DNA from: Chitinophagaceae bacterium
GTDB taxonomy: Bacteria; Bacteroidota; Bacteroidia; Chitinophagales; Chitinophagaceae
DNA: 64,000 bases
Direction of reading: 5' to 3'
Assembly: GCA_016720585.1 (NCBI GenBank)
Contig: JADKKH010000002.1
Location: 248,001-312,000, forward strand
Part shown: one piece after another, positions 23,973 through 33,113 of the stretch
Layout of the letters: every line of letters begins with the position of its first letter
How positions within the stretch are numbered: position 1 is the stretch's first letter
Translations under genes and position numbers: made by a program
The notes under the pieces: generated by a model
The model's database searches: none
What the model was told of the DNA's origin: nothing
The model's input: only the letters and a program-made list of their open reading frames with translations

Positions 23973-25520
23973 ATGCGGCTGCTTATCTTTTTTTCCCTGC
24001 TAACATCGCTGGCTTCTTTTGGCCAGCAACGCCCCAATATCATTTATATCATGAGTGACGACCATGATGCAGATGCCATCAGCGCCTATAATAAAAAACT
24101 TATTCATACTCCGAATATAGACCGTATTGCCAAAGAAGGCGTGTTGTTTACCCGGGCTTTTGTTGCCAATTCCATTTGCGGGCCCGTAAGAGCAACGCTG
24201 CTGACAGGACAGCATTCGCATAAAAACGGAATGAAAGATAACCGCACCCGGTTTGATTCTTCAAAGATCACCATGCCCAAATTACTGCAGCAAAGCGGCT
24301 ACCAGACTGCGATCGTCGGGAAATGGCATTTGCAATCTTATCCCACTGGTTTTGATTACTGGAAAATATTACCGGGGCAAGGTCTGTATTTTGAACCCAG
24401 GATGATTTCCATGCCGGGTGATACAACTACGTATCATGGTTACGCCACTGATGTCATCACTGATGAAGCGATCCATTGGCTTGATAACCGGGACAAGAAC
24501 AAACCCTTTTTATTACATATTCATCACAAAGCACCACACCGTTATTTTTTACCCCCGTTGAAATATATTGAACAGTATCATAATAAAACATTTCCTGAAC
24601 CACCCACGCTTTATCTTGATACAGCCGGTCATGGCACTGCCTGGCATCTGCAGACCATGAGCATCCTTCATAATATGAAACTGTGCAGTGATCTGAAAGT
24701 TGACCCCGCTTATTTACTCGACATCCCGGGATTAAAACCTGACTCAATTGATATAGTTTATTACCATTCCATATTTAACCGTATTCCTGAACCGGACAGA
24801 AGCCGCATTAAGGAAATTTATGCTGAACGGGGAAAACTGTTACAAGAACTAAGACCCACAGGAAAAGAATTGCTGAAATATAAATACCAATGGTACCTGC
24901 AGGACTACCTGGCCTGTGTGGCCTCGGTTGATGAAAATACAGGCCGGGTATTGGATTATATGGATAAAAATAATTTAACCAACAATACACTCGTAATTTA
25001 TACCGGCGACCAGGGAATGTATCTTGGTGAAAATGGCTGGTTTGATAAACGCTGGATGTATGACGTATCGATGCAGGCGCCTTTACTGATGCGCTGGCCC
25101 GGGCATATAAAACCAAATTCCACCAATACAAATATGGTACAGACCATTGACTATGCCCCCACCTTCTTAGGTGCAGCCGGGATACCGGTACCCGCCTGGA
25201 TGCAGGGAATGAACTTAGTACCGACCCTGACCGGTAAAGAAAAAATTATTCCCAGGCATAATCTCTATTACCATTTTTACGAATACAAAGCCGACCACAC
25301 GGTGTTACAACATCTCGGCGTACGAGGTGAACGGTACAAGTTGATCTATTTCTACACGGTAAATGAATGGGAATTATATGATCTGAAAATGGATCCGGCC
25401 GAACAAAAAAATCTGATCAGGTCAGCTATACATCAAAAAATAGCCCGGCAGATGAAAGCGGAACTGTTGAAACTGCGGGAAACCTATGATGATCATGAAG
25501 CCGCCGGAGAACTTCATTGA
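23973..25520 (+). CDS. Secreted sulfatase (family S1)
   Basis: This 515-residue protein has a signal peptide (about 1-17) and the sulfatase fold. Metal residues are in IMSDDHD (27-33). The formylglycine motif is C69-G-P-V-R73 with the key Cys and Arg, followed by LTGQHSHKNGM. VGKWHL and GDQGMYLGENGWFDKRWMYD are further conserved parts. It would hydrolyse sulfate esters, probably of an external glycan, after conversion of Cys69 by a maturase encoded elsewhere. It overlaps the convergent amidase gene by 7 bp. The substrate is unknown. Confidence 0.93.
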   Translation: MRLLIFFSLLTSLASFGQQRPNIIYIMSDDHDADAISAYNKKLIHTPNIDRIAKEGVLFTRAFVANSICGPVRATLLTGQHSHKNGMKDNRTRFDSSKITMPKLLQQSGYQTAIVGKWHLQSYPTGFDYWKILPGQGLYFEPRMISMPGDTTTYHGYATDVITDEAIHWLDNRDKNKPFLLHIHHKAPHRYFLPPLKYIEQYHNKTFPEPPTLYLDTAGHGTAWHLQTMSILHNMKLCSDLKVDPAYLLDIPGLKPDSIDIVYYHSIFNRIPEPDRSRIKEIYAERGKLLQELRPTGKELLKYKYQWYLQDYLACVASVDENTGRVLDYMDKNNLTNNTLVIYTGDQGMYLGENGWFDKRWMYDVSMQAPLLMRWPGHIKPNSTNTNMVQTIDYAPTFLGAAGIPVPAWMQGMNLVPTLTGKEKIIPRHNLYYHFYEYKADHTVLQHLGVRGERYKLIYFYTVNEWELYDLKMDPAEQKNLIRSAIHQKIARQMKAELLKLRETYDDHEAAGELH

Positions 25521-26326
25521 TATTTTTTACTCAGCTGGTAAAGTACTTTCAGTTGTTCCGTATTTAATCCCCGGGTAGTATCCTGCAGCCAATGTCTTTT
25601 AAACCCAACAATCGCTGCATTGGTATCTTTTATATCATAACCCACAATCCGCAATGCCTGTAAATGATTGAAATTATCAGGCAACGTGATATTGGCGGCA
25701 TCCTCATACCAATTACCAAAACCTTTCTCCGATAATAATTTCCAGGGGAAGCGCCAGTTAGGGTCATTTTTCCGGGTGGGAGCAATATCCCCATGGCCAA
25801 TAAAATTTGAAGCAGGAATACTATAGGCTTTTTTCAACCGGTCGAGTAATTGCAATAAGCTGTTCATCTGTGCTTCAGAAAAGGATTCAAACCCGTTATT
25901 GTCCAGCTCAATTCCGATACTGGAGGAATTCAGATCAGTGGTATTACCCCATTTACTTACACCGGCATGATGAGCCCGAAGCAGGTCATTAAGCATGTGA
26001 TGCACCGTTCCATCCCTGCAAATAACATAATGGGCACTTACCTGTGTACGGGGCAACGTGAATGTTTGCAAGGTCTGTTCACAACTGTTTTGTGCGGTAT
26101 GATGAATGATCACATAATTGGCCCGTCGCATAGAAAGATTTGTCGTACCAACCCAATCATCTGCATAGGGCATCCCCGCAGAATCTTTCAACGGATATTC
26201 GGCGAGAATTTTCGCATAGCTCTTTACCTGTTTCTTATAACTTTTATTGGTAGCTGCATATTTACTCTGAGAGCAGCCATACAGTATGATTGCTGCGGAA
26301 ATAATAAATGCTAAACGATGTTTCAT
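25514..26326 (-). CDS. N-acetylmuramoyl-L-alanine amidase, lipoprotein (Amidase_2)
   Basis: This 270-residue protein has a lipoprotein signal with Cys18 (AIILYGCSQ). The zinc amidase domain shows NYVIIHHTAQNS, SAHYVICRDGTVHHM, AHHAGVSKWG and SIGIELDNNG, then IGHGDIAPTRKNDP. It should cleave the amide bond between muramic acid and the peptide stem in the envelope, for cell-wall turnover or recycling. The C-terminal 70 residues resemble the small domain found after such amidases. Its end overlaps the sulfatase gene by 7 bp. Confidence 0.92.
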   Translation of the reverse strand: MKHRLAFIISAAIILYGCSQSKYAATNKSYKKQVKSYAKILAEYPLKDSAGMPYADDWVGTTNLSMRRANYVIIHHTAQNSCEQTLQTFTLPRTQVSAHYVICRDGTVHHMLNDLLRAHHAGVSKWGNTTDLNSSSIGIELDNNGFESFSEAQMNSLLQLLDRLKKAYSIPASNFIGHGDIAPTRKNDPNWRFPWKLLSEKGFGNWYEDAANITLPDNFNHLQALRIVGYDIKDTNAAIVGFKRHWLQDTTRGLNTEQLKVLYQLSKKYQ

Positions 26327-26416
26327 AAAAAGTATTTAAAAAAATACAATTTCCCACAAAGGCAAGAAGAACACAAAAATTGCCTGGAGGTCACTGAGTC
26401 TTTTTTGGCAAGTTTT

Positions 26417-27640
26417 TTACCTTCGTTTCGGCGCCCCTCTGTAGAATTTTTTTTGTGGTCCCCTGTTTCCTGAATTACCTGAACGGGTTCTTGGATGATA
26501 GGATGGAGCCTCCCCCAACTCTTTCGGCACGACTGACTTCTCGACTTCTTTACCCAGGAGTTGTTCAATAGCTGCAAACTTATTCTGCTCCTTTTCACCA
26601 ATCAAGGTAAAGGCCGACCCATCCCCATCCGCCCGGGCCGTACGACCAATACGATGCACATAATCTTCGCCATCTCCGGGCACATCATAATTAATCACCA
26701 CATCTATCGTATCAATATCAATACCCCTGCTGAGTATATCTGTAGCCACCATCACCGGTATGCGGCCAGCCGTAAATGCACTCAGCACACTTTCTCTTTC
26801 TGACTGTTCCAGGTCGCTATGGATTTCTGCAACTTTAATCCCGCCCTGTTTCAACTCCCGGGTCAGTTGCTTTACGGTTTGTTTACGGCTGCAAAAAACC
26901 AGCGCATTTTTATAAGGTGTTTCTTTCAGCAATTTTTTTATCAACGGCAGCTTTTGCGGTTCGTACACAACAAAAGCTTTTTGAATAATTTTCTCCGGTG
27001 GTTTGGAAATAGCAATATTAATTTCCACCGGTTGATGTAAGATCTTTTTAGCCAATTGCCTGATCTTCTCCGGCATGGTAGCAGAGAATAATAAATTCTG
27101 CCGTTTAGCCGGAAGGGTTTGAAGTATTTTATTAATATCATCCTGGAATCCCATATCCAGCATCCGGTCTGCTTCATCCAATATTAAAAACTGCAAGCCT
27201 TTCAGATTAACATAACCCATGTTAAGATGGGCAATCATACGACCGGGCGTGCAAACAATAATATCGGCACCCATCTGTAACGCTTTTTTCTCCGCTACAA
27301 AACTCTGCGCATCATTACCACCATACACGGCCAGGGAACTAAGATGGGTAAAATAAGACAGACCTTCCATATGTTGCGAGATCTGGATCGCCAGCTCCCG
27401 GGTAGGAACGATGATCAAAGCTCCCACTTGTCCGTCCACATGATTTTTCAGGAGATGGTTCATCACCGGCAATAAAAAAGCGGCTGTCTTGCCCGTTCCG
27501 GTTTGCGCCGAAGCAATCACATCTTTACCGGCCATTATCGGTGGTATCACCTGCTCCTGCACGGGAGTCGCTGTTTCGTAATTGGAAGCCTCAATACCTT
27601 CAAGCAGGTTGGGAAGAAAATTAAATTCTGTAAAACGCAA
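26417..27640 (-). CDS. rhlE: DEAD-box RNA helicase RhlE-like
   Basis: Starting at TTG 27640 the protein has 407 residues and begins LRFTEFNFLPNLLEGIEASNY, the usual RhlE N-terminus with the Q motif (ATPVQEQVIP). The frame is open to 27742 but that extension does not look like protein. Other motifs are SAQTGTGKTAAF (I), PTRELA (Ia), DEADRMLDMGF (II), SAT (III), TDILSRGIDID (V) and HRIGRTARADG (VI). It unwinds RNA duplexes, for example in ribosome assembly or cold adaptation. The basic tail PQKKFYRGAPKRR is typical. Confidence 0.93.
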   Translation of the reverse strand: MRFTEFNFLPNLLEGIEASNYETATPVQEQVIPPIMAGKDVIASAQTGTGKTAAFLLPVMNHLLKNHVDGQVGALIIVPTRELAIQISQHMEGLSYFTHLSSLAVYGGNDAQSFVAEKKALQMGADIIVCTPGRMIAHLNMGYVNLKGLQFLILDEADRMLDMGFQDDINKILQTLPAKRQNLLFSATMPEKIRQLAKKILHQPVEINIAISKPPEKIIQKAFVVYEPQKLPLIKKLLKETPYKNALVFCSRKQTVKQLTRELKQGGIKVAEIHSDLEQSERESVLSAFTAGRIPVMVATDILSRGIDIDTIDVVINYDVPGDGEDYVHRIGRTARADGDGSAFTLIGEKEQNKFAAIEQLLGKEVEKSVVPKELGEAPSYHPRTRSGNSGNRGPQKKFYRGAPKRR

Positions 27641-27787
27641 AATGAAAATGATTAAATCGTTGACACAGGCCTTCCTGCAATTTTTATGGCCGTGAAGATA
27701 ATGAAAATGTGGGGGTCGGCTATCATCACCCTTCCCAGTCAACGGCAGCGTTCTTCTGGTTATTATTACCCGTTGAAAAAGGGGAAA

Positions 27788-28042
27788 TCAAAACTTAAAA
27801 TACACAAACAATCTTCCAAAATTCTTGCTGTCATTTTCAATGCGGTGGTATTGCTTTTTAATATGCGGTTGTTGCAAAAACCTTTCTACTTTTTTACGAA
27901 GCTGTCCGCTTCCCTTGCCGGGTATGATCTCCACCTCCCGTATCTTTTTTTCTATTGCCTCATCAAAAGCCTGCTGCAGGGCATTATCAATGGCGCGGCT
28001 GTTATTATAGATATGATGCAGGTCGAGTTTTATACGGGCCAT
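27788..28042 (-). CDS. Small MutS-related (Smr) domain protein
   Basis: This 84-residue protein reads IKLDLHHIYNNSRAIDNAL...AIEKKIREVEIIPGKGSGQLRKKVERFL, which is an Smr domain with LDLH and the HGKGSG-type loop (here PGKGSG). Stand-alone Smr proteins can act as nicking endonucleases on DNA or RNA. The His of the loop is Pro here, so activity is uncertain. It lies between rhlE and the CAP gene. Confidence 0.82.
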   Translation of the reverse strand: MARIKLDLHHIYNNSRAIDNALQQAFDEAIEKKIREVEIIPGKGSGQLRKKVERFLQQPHIKKQYHRIENDSKNFGRLFVYFKF

Positions 28043-28125
28043 AATAAATACGTTTCACAATTCTTTAGAATATCCGGCACAATAATAAACCACAATCGCC
28101 GTAATGAAGAAAACACCTTCAAAAC

Positions 28126-28755
28126 ATGAGATTTCTTTTACCCCCGGGCCTGCTTGCCTGTTTACTGATATTTGTTTCATTTTTACCAGCAAAAGAAGTT
28201 TCTACAGATTCCGTTTCACCGCTCGCCGGCTATTCTCCTGACTGGAATGATACCCGGTACCTCAGTTGCAATACTGCGGCCAAAGCCAATTACATGACCG
28301 CTGCAGAAAAAGAAGTGATTTATATTCTGAACCTGGCCAGGATGAACCCGGTGTTGTTTGCAAAGACAGTGGTTAATAAATATCCTGTGAACCATTCGGA
28401 TTATTATACTACTTTACAGAATACCCTTCTGAAACTAAAACCGGTAAAGCTTCTTTACCCCGATTCGCTTTCATTTGCCGGCGCTCTTTGTCACGCTATC
28501 AATTCCGGGGCGGAAGGTTATGTGGGTCATAAGCGAAGTACCGAAGCCTGCAATCAGAAATGGTATTACAATGGTGAATGCTGTGATTATGGCCACCATA
28601 AACCGCTGGACATCATTATGTCTTTATTAATTGATGAAGATGTTCCTTCCTTAGGCCACCGGGATATCTGCCTGGGCCAATATAAAAAAATTGGCGTATC
28701 CATTCAATATCACAAAACCTTCCAGTACAACGCAGTACTTGATTTTCATTATTAA
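28126..28755 (+). CDS. CAP (SCP/PR-1) domain secreted protein
   Basis: This 209-residue protein has a signal peptide (about 1-22) and a CAP domain. It shows AAEKEVIYILNLARMNPVLFA, SGAEGYVGHKRST and LGHRDICLGQYKKIGVSIQ, the characteristic CAP helices and histidines. Bacterial CAP proteins are secreted and mostly of unknown function. Several cysteines (ACNQ, ECCDYG) suggest disulfides. It is divergent from the Smr gene and is followed 113 bp later by the WG-repeat gene. Confidence 0.83.
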   Translation: MRFLLPPGLLACLLIFVSFLPAKEVSTDSVSPLAGYSPDWNDTRYLSCNTAAKANYMTAAEKEVIYILNLARMNPVLFAKTVVNKYPVNHSDYYTTLQNTLLKLKPVKLLYPDSLSFAGALCHAINSGAEGYVGHKRSTEACNQKWYYNGECCDYGHHKPLDIIMSLLIDEDVPSLGHRDICLGQYKKIGVSIQYHKTFQYNAVLDFHY

Positions 28756-28868
28756 AGTCTCCTAGTAAAAATCATCTGTCTTCCTGTCTTAGGTCATACC
28801 CCCCTCCGGAGTAGGATTGTAGCTTACATAGCATTAAAAAGGGTTGTTTCATTTTAAAAATAAATGCT

Positions 28869-29453
28869 ATGAAATATAGTCTTCTATTCAGTGCCATCTT
28901 AGTTTCGATGGCTGGTTTTGGACAGGCTTGGACCAAACAATACGACCATGTAGATGAGTGTGTATGCGGATTATCGCTGGTGGGAAAAGGAGAAAAACAT
29001 GGATTTGCCGATAAAGATGGGAAATTGGTTGTGCCCCTTATTTATGATGAAGCCATGACCTTTTCGGAAGGGATGGCCGCTGTAAAACAAGATGGGAAAT
29101 GGGGATTTTTAGATAGTACCGGTAAATTAATTATCCCGCTAAAATATACCGATGCGATGTCTTTCCATAATGACCTGGCCATAGTAAGCAACGGGACCTA
29201 TTACGGATTTATTGACAAGACAGGTAAAGTCGTTATTGCCATGATCTATGACAATGCATTAACATTCTCCGAGGGTTTAAGTGCTGTCAATAAGAATGGC
29301 CAATGGGGTTATATTGATCAGAACGGTAAGGAAATTATTTCCTGTAAATATGGCTTCGCCGGTTCATTTGCAGATGGGAATGCCAAAGTCATGAAGGATA
29401 GTAAATGGATCGTAATAGACAAGAACGGTAAGAAAGTGGCCGATGCGGATTAA
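28869..29453 (+). CDS. Secreted WG-repeat protein
   Basis: A signal peptide (about 1-18) is followed by about five WG (KWG) repeats of about 22-25 residues, such as GFADKDGKLVVPLIYDEAM, KWGFLDSTGKLIIPLKY, YYGFIDKTGKVVIAMIY and QWGYIDQNGKEIISCKY. WG repeats form beta structures and are common in Bacteroidota secreted proteins. Function is unknown. No partner is evident from the neighbours. Confidence 0.88.
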   Translation: MKYSLLFSAILVSMAGFGQAWTKQYDHVDECVCGLSLVGKGEKHGFADKDGKLVVPLIYDEAMTFSEGMAAVKQDGKWGFLDSTGKLIIPLKYTDAMSFHNDLAIVSNGTYYGFIDKTGKVVIAMIYDNALTFSEGLSAVNKNGQWGYIDQNGKEIISCKYGFAGSFADGNAKVMKDSKWIVIDKNGKKVADAD

Positions 29454-29508
29454 TTAATAAGCAGATAATTTCCATAGCAAAAATAACCTGCAGCTAAAGC
29501 TGAAATCT

Positions 29509-32500
29509 TTACATATTTCGCCTGTACTGTCCACCCACCTCGTAAAGTGCATGCGTAATTTGCCCTAATGAACAACACTTTACCGTTTCCATCAACTCTG
29601 CAAAAAGGTTGCCATTATTAATAGCAACGGCTTTCAACCGTTGCAGCATTTCTTCAGACCTGTTTTCATTTCGCTTCCAGAATGCCTGCAGGGTTTGTAC
29701 CTGTTGTTCTTTTTCCCCGGTGGTGCTGCGAATCACTTCGGTTGGTAAAATGGTAGGACTGCCTTTTTTATTAAGAAAAGTATTAACACCAATCAATGGC
29801 AATTCGCCGGAATGTTTCTGATGTTCATACACCAGGCTTTCTTCCTGTATTTTATTACGCTGATACATTCTTTCCATCGCACCGAGCACACCCCCTCGTT
29901 CTGTTATCCGGTCAAATTCTGCGAGGACTGCCTCCTCCACGAGGTCCGTTAATTCTTCGATAAGGAAAGAACCCTGGTTGGGGTTTTCATTTTTAGCCGT
30001 TCCCAGTTCGCGGTTAATTATCAATTGTATCGCCATTGCCCGGCGTACACTTTCTTCTGTCGGTGTAGTGATCGCTTCATCATAGGCATTCGTGTGCAGG
30101 GAATTACAGTTGTCATAGATGGCATATAAGGCCTGTAAAGTTGTCCGGATGTCATTGAAATCAATTTCCTGTGCATGCAAACTTCTGCCGGATGTCTGGA
30201 TATGATATTTCAGCATCTGGCTGCGTTTGTTAGCCTTGTATTTATATTTCATCGCTTTGGCCCAGATCTTCCTGGCCACTCTTCCTATCACACTATACTC
30301 CGGATCCATGCCATTACTGAAAAAGAAAGAAAGATTGGGAGCAAAATCATCAACACTCATTCCGCGGCTCTGGTAATATTCCACATAGGTAAATCCGTTG
30401 GATAAGGTAAAGGCCAGTTGTGAAATTGGATTTGCCCCAGCTTCTGCAATATGATAACCACTGATGCTTACGCTATAGAAATTACGGATCTTATGCTGAA
30501 TAAAATATTCCTGCACATCTCCCATCAGTTTTAACGCAAACTCTGTAGAGAAGATACAGGTGTTTTGCGCCTGGTCTTCTTTTAATATATCCGCCTGTAC
30601 CGTTCCCCTGACCTGTGTTAAAGCCTCCGCCTTAATTTTTTCATAGACTTCTTTTGGCAGCACATCCGAACCTGACAAACCCAGTAATCGTAATCCCAAA
30701 CCATTATTTCCTGAAGGCAGTGACCCGGCCCCCTCTACATCTCCCGGCAAGGGGGAGACTTCAGACCCCAAGAGGTTGGAAAGGTCTTTTGGGTGTATAG
30801 GCTTACCATTCACGCCAATATATCTTGGTAATTCGTCAATGTTATATTTCGACTCAATGATTTTATTTACTTCATCCCGGAGGTTATTCTGTATTATATA
30901 TTTTTCGCATTGCTGGTCAATAGCCGCATTGAGAAAAAAAGCCAGCAGCATCGGTGCCGGGCCATTGATCGTCATGGAGACAGATGTCTTGGGATCACAC
31001 AAATCAAAACCACTGTATAATTTCTTCGCATCATCCACCGTTGCGATACTTACGCCACTGTTGCCCACTTTCCCATATATATCCGGACGAGGGTCCGGGT
31101 CTTCTCCATATAAGGTTACACTGTCAAATGCGGTGGATAAACGAATGGCCGGCTGGTCCAGGCTTACATAGTGAAATCTTCTGTTGGTCCTTTCGGGTCC
31201 ACCTTCTCCCGCAAACATTCGGGTCGGATCTTCTCCTTCTCTTTTTAAAGGGAACACGCCCGCAGTAAATGGAAAATGACCGGGCACATTTTCCTGTGCC
31301 TGCCATTGTAAAATATCCCCCCAATCTTTGTATTTAGGCAATACGACTTTCGGGATCTTGGTACCACTCAGACTTTTTGAAGTCATTGGTAACTTGATCA
31401 CTTTTTCCCGAACCGTGTATTCATAAAAATCCTTCTGGTATTCGGCTATTTTTTTTGGCCAGTTTGTGATAAGTTTCCGGGCAACAGGCGTTAATTGTTC
31501 ATTATAGAAATCAATTTGCTGCTGTAAAATCCCCTCTAAATCTTTCACAGAGGAGGAGATTTTAGACCCGTTAGCTATCGGGTTCGAATTTTGAAGAGTC
31601 TTTAATGCCCCATGCAGTTGATATAACTTAGTTGCAATAGCGGCCTGGTCTTTTACCAATTGGTCATAACCCCGGTTATTCTCTGAAATTTCTGACAAGT
31701 AACGAATCCTGTTTGCGGGAATAATGGCCTGTGAGACTTTAGCCGATTCAGCAAAATGATAGTCCCCATAGACTATTTTAGTTTTTGCCTCAATCTTTTT
31801 AAGCAACAGATCAAACAGGTGATTGACCCCATCATCATTGAATTTGCTGGCCATGGTACCAACGATTGGCAGGTCCTCCTCTTTCGCAGTAAACAACTGA
31901 TGATTTCTCCGGTATTGCTTTTTTACATCAGCCATGGCATCCAACGCACCGGCTTTATCAAATTTATTGATGCAGATAAGGTCAGCATAATCCAGCATAT
32001 TTATCTTTTCCAATTGGGAAGCTGCTCCATATTCCGGGGTCATTACATACAAGCTGACATCACAATAATCTAAAATGGATGCGTCACTTTGTCCAACACC
32101 TGCACTTTCGAGAATGATAAAATCAAACCCGGCAGATTTACAAATATTAATGGCGTCCTGAACTGCACCGCTCAATGCCGTATTATCTTCACGGGTGGCT
32201 AAACTCCGCATATAAGCTCTCGGATGAGAAATGGCATTCATCCGTATCCTATCACCTAATAATGCTCCCCCCGTTTTTTTCTTTGAGGGGTCAACGGAAA
32301 TAACCGCAATGGTTTTATTTGTAAAGTTGTTGAGAAAACGACGAACGATCTCATCTGTAACAGATGATTTACCCGCACCACCGGTTCCTGTTATTCCAAG
32401 AACAGGAGCCCCCCTGCCCCCCGCTGGTGGGTTCCTGGTCTCCGATTGTTTTAATATTTCTTTTAATTGACTGGAGTAATCCCCGCCATTTTCAGCGATA

Positions 32501-33021
32501 CTTATGGCTCTGGCAATTCTTCTCACATCCTTCACTTCATCCAGGGGAAGTTTTCCATTCCAATCGGGTTCTAAAGCCCCTCCTGCAGAGAGGTTTTGGG
32601 AGGCTGATTGTTTTATCACATCTTCAATCATGCCTTCCAATCCCATATGCCTGCCATCATCCGGTGAATAAATCCGCGTGATACCATAGGCATGCAGTTC
32701 CTCCATTTCATCCGGCAAAATAGTTCCGCCGCCGCCGCCAAAAATTTTAATATGCCCGCAGCCATTTTCTTCAAGCAGGTCTTTCATGTATTTGAAATAT
32801 TCCACGTGGCCACCCTGGTAACTTGTAATAGCAATCCCCTGCACATCTTCTTCAATTGCCGTTTCCACAATTTCTTTTACGGAACGATTATGACCCAGGT
32901 GGATGATTTCGGCACCTTTGCTCTGCATGATCCGGCGCATAATGTTAATAGCCGCATCATGTCCATCAAATAGGCTGGCAGCGGTAACAATCCTGACTTT
33001 ATTGGTTAGGGTATAACTCAT
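29509..33021 (-). CDS. icmF: Fused isobutyryl-CoA mutase IcmF
   Basis: This 1170-residue protein has three parts. The B12-binding domain comes first (SLFDGHDAAINIMRR, base-off His). A MeaB/ArgK-type GTPase chaperone is in the middle (Walker A GTGGAGKSS), and the large TIM-barrel mutase half follows. It interconverts isobutyryl-CoA and n-butyryl-CoA using adenosylcobalamin, with built-in GTPase repair. The protein is longer than I expect for the family because short segments that look inserted interrupt it at four places. Two of these, GSEVSPLPGDVEGA and GSKISSSVKDLEGI, are copies of one palindromic DNA element in the same frame. It stands alone, divergent from the kinase/RapZ gene. Confidence 0.95.
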   Translation of the reverse strand: MSYTLTNKVRIVTAASLFDGHDAAINIMRRIMQSKGAEIIHLGHNRSVKEIVETAIEEDVQGIAITSYQGGHVEYFKYMKDLLEENGCGHIKIFGGGGGTILPDEMEELHAYGITRIYSPDDGRHMGLEGMIEDVIKQSASQNLSAGGALEPDWNGKLPLDEVKDVRRIARAISIAENGGDYSSQLKEILKQSETRNPPAGGRGAPVLGITGTGGAGKSSVTDEIVRRFLNNFTNKTIAVISVDPSKKKTGGALLGDRIRMNAISHPRAYMRSLATREDNTALSGAVQDAINICKSAGFDFIILESAGVGQSDASILDYCDVSLYVMTPEYGAASQLEKINMLDYADLICINKFDKAGALDAMADVKKQYRRNHQLFTAKEEDLPIVGTMASKFNDDGVNHLFDLLLKKIEAKTKIVYGDYHFAESAKVSQAIIPANRIRYLSEISENNRGYDQLVKDQAAIATKLYQLHGALKTLQNSNPIANGSKISSSVKDLEGILQQQIDFYNEQLTPVARKLITNWPKKIAEYQKDFYEYTVREKVIKLPMTSKSLSGTKIPKVVLPKYKDWGDILQWQAQENVPGHFPFTAGVFPLKREGEDPTRMFAGEGGPERTNRRFHYVSLDQPAIRLSTAFDSVTLYGEDPDPRPDIYGKVGNSGVSIATVDDAKKLYSGFDLCDPKTSVSMTINGPAPMLLAFFLNAAIDQQCEKYIIQNNLRDEVNKIIESKYNIDELPRYIGVNGKPIHPKDLSNLLGSEVSPLPGDVEGAGSLPSGNNGLGLRLLGLSGSDVLPKEVYEKIKAEALTQVRGTVQADILKEDQAQNTCIFSTEFALKLMGDVQEYFIQHKIRNFYSVSISGYHIAEAGANPISQLAFTLSNGFTYVEYYQSRGMSVDDFAPNLSFFFSNGMDPEYSVIGRVARKIWAKAMKYKYKANKRSQMLKYHIQTSGRSLHAQEIDFNDIRTTLQALYAIYDNCNSLHTNAYDEAITTPTEESVRRAMAIQLIINRELGTAKNENPNQGSFLIEELTDLVEEAVLAEFDRITERGGVLGAMERMYQRNKIQEESLVYEHQKHSGELPLIGVNTFLNKKGSPTILPTEVIRSTTGEKEQQVQTLQAFWKRNENRSEEMLQRLKAVAINNGNLFAELMETVKCCSLGQITHALYEVGGQYRRNM
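30727..30782. repeat. Palindromic insertion element copy A inside icmF
   Basis: Contains the hairpin TCTCCC/GGGAGA near 30740-30758. On the coding strand it follows GGGTCTGAAGTCTCC, matching copy B at 31525-31585 (GGGTCTAAAATCTCC). It encodes about 14 residues that interrupt the mutase half. Confidence 0.7.
31525..31585. repeat. Palindromic insertion element copy B inside icmF, with CCCGTTAGCTATCGGG
   Basis: Same element, orientation and reading frame as copy A. The adjoining palindrome at 31567-31582 belongs to the CCCGATAGCTATCGGG family found also at 48160 and 56666. Confidence 0.7.
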
Positions 33022-33113
33022 AAAATGTAAGAATGGGCAAATTTAACCAAAAAACTAATGGCTGTTAGCATTCTCAATCACCGGGTTTGCAGGTGGTTAA
33101 TTACTTTTGCTTA

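Noticed and set aside
25514..25520. 7-bp overlap of sulfatase and amidase genes as a regulatory signal
   Set aside because: Short convergent overlaps of stop codons are common and nothing else points to regulation.
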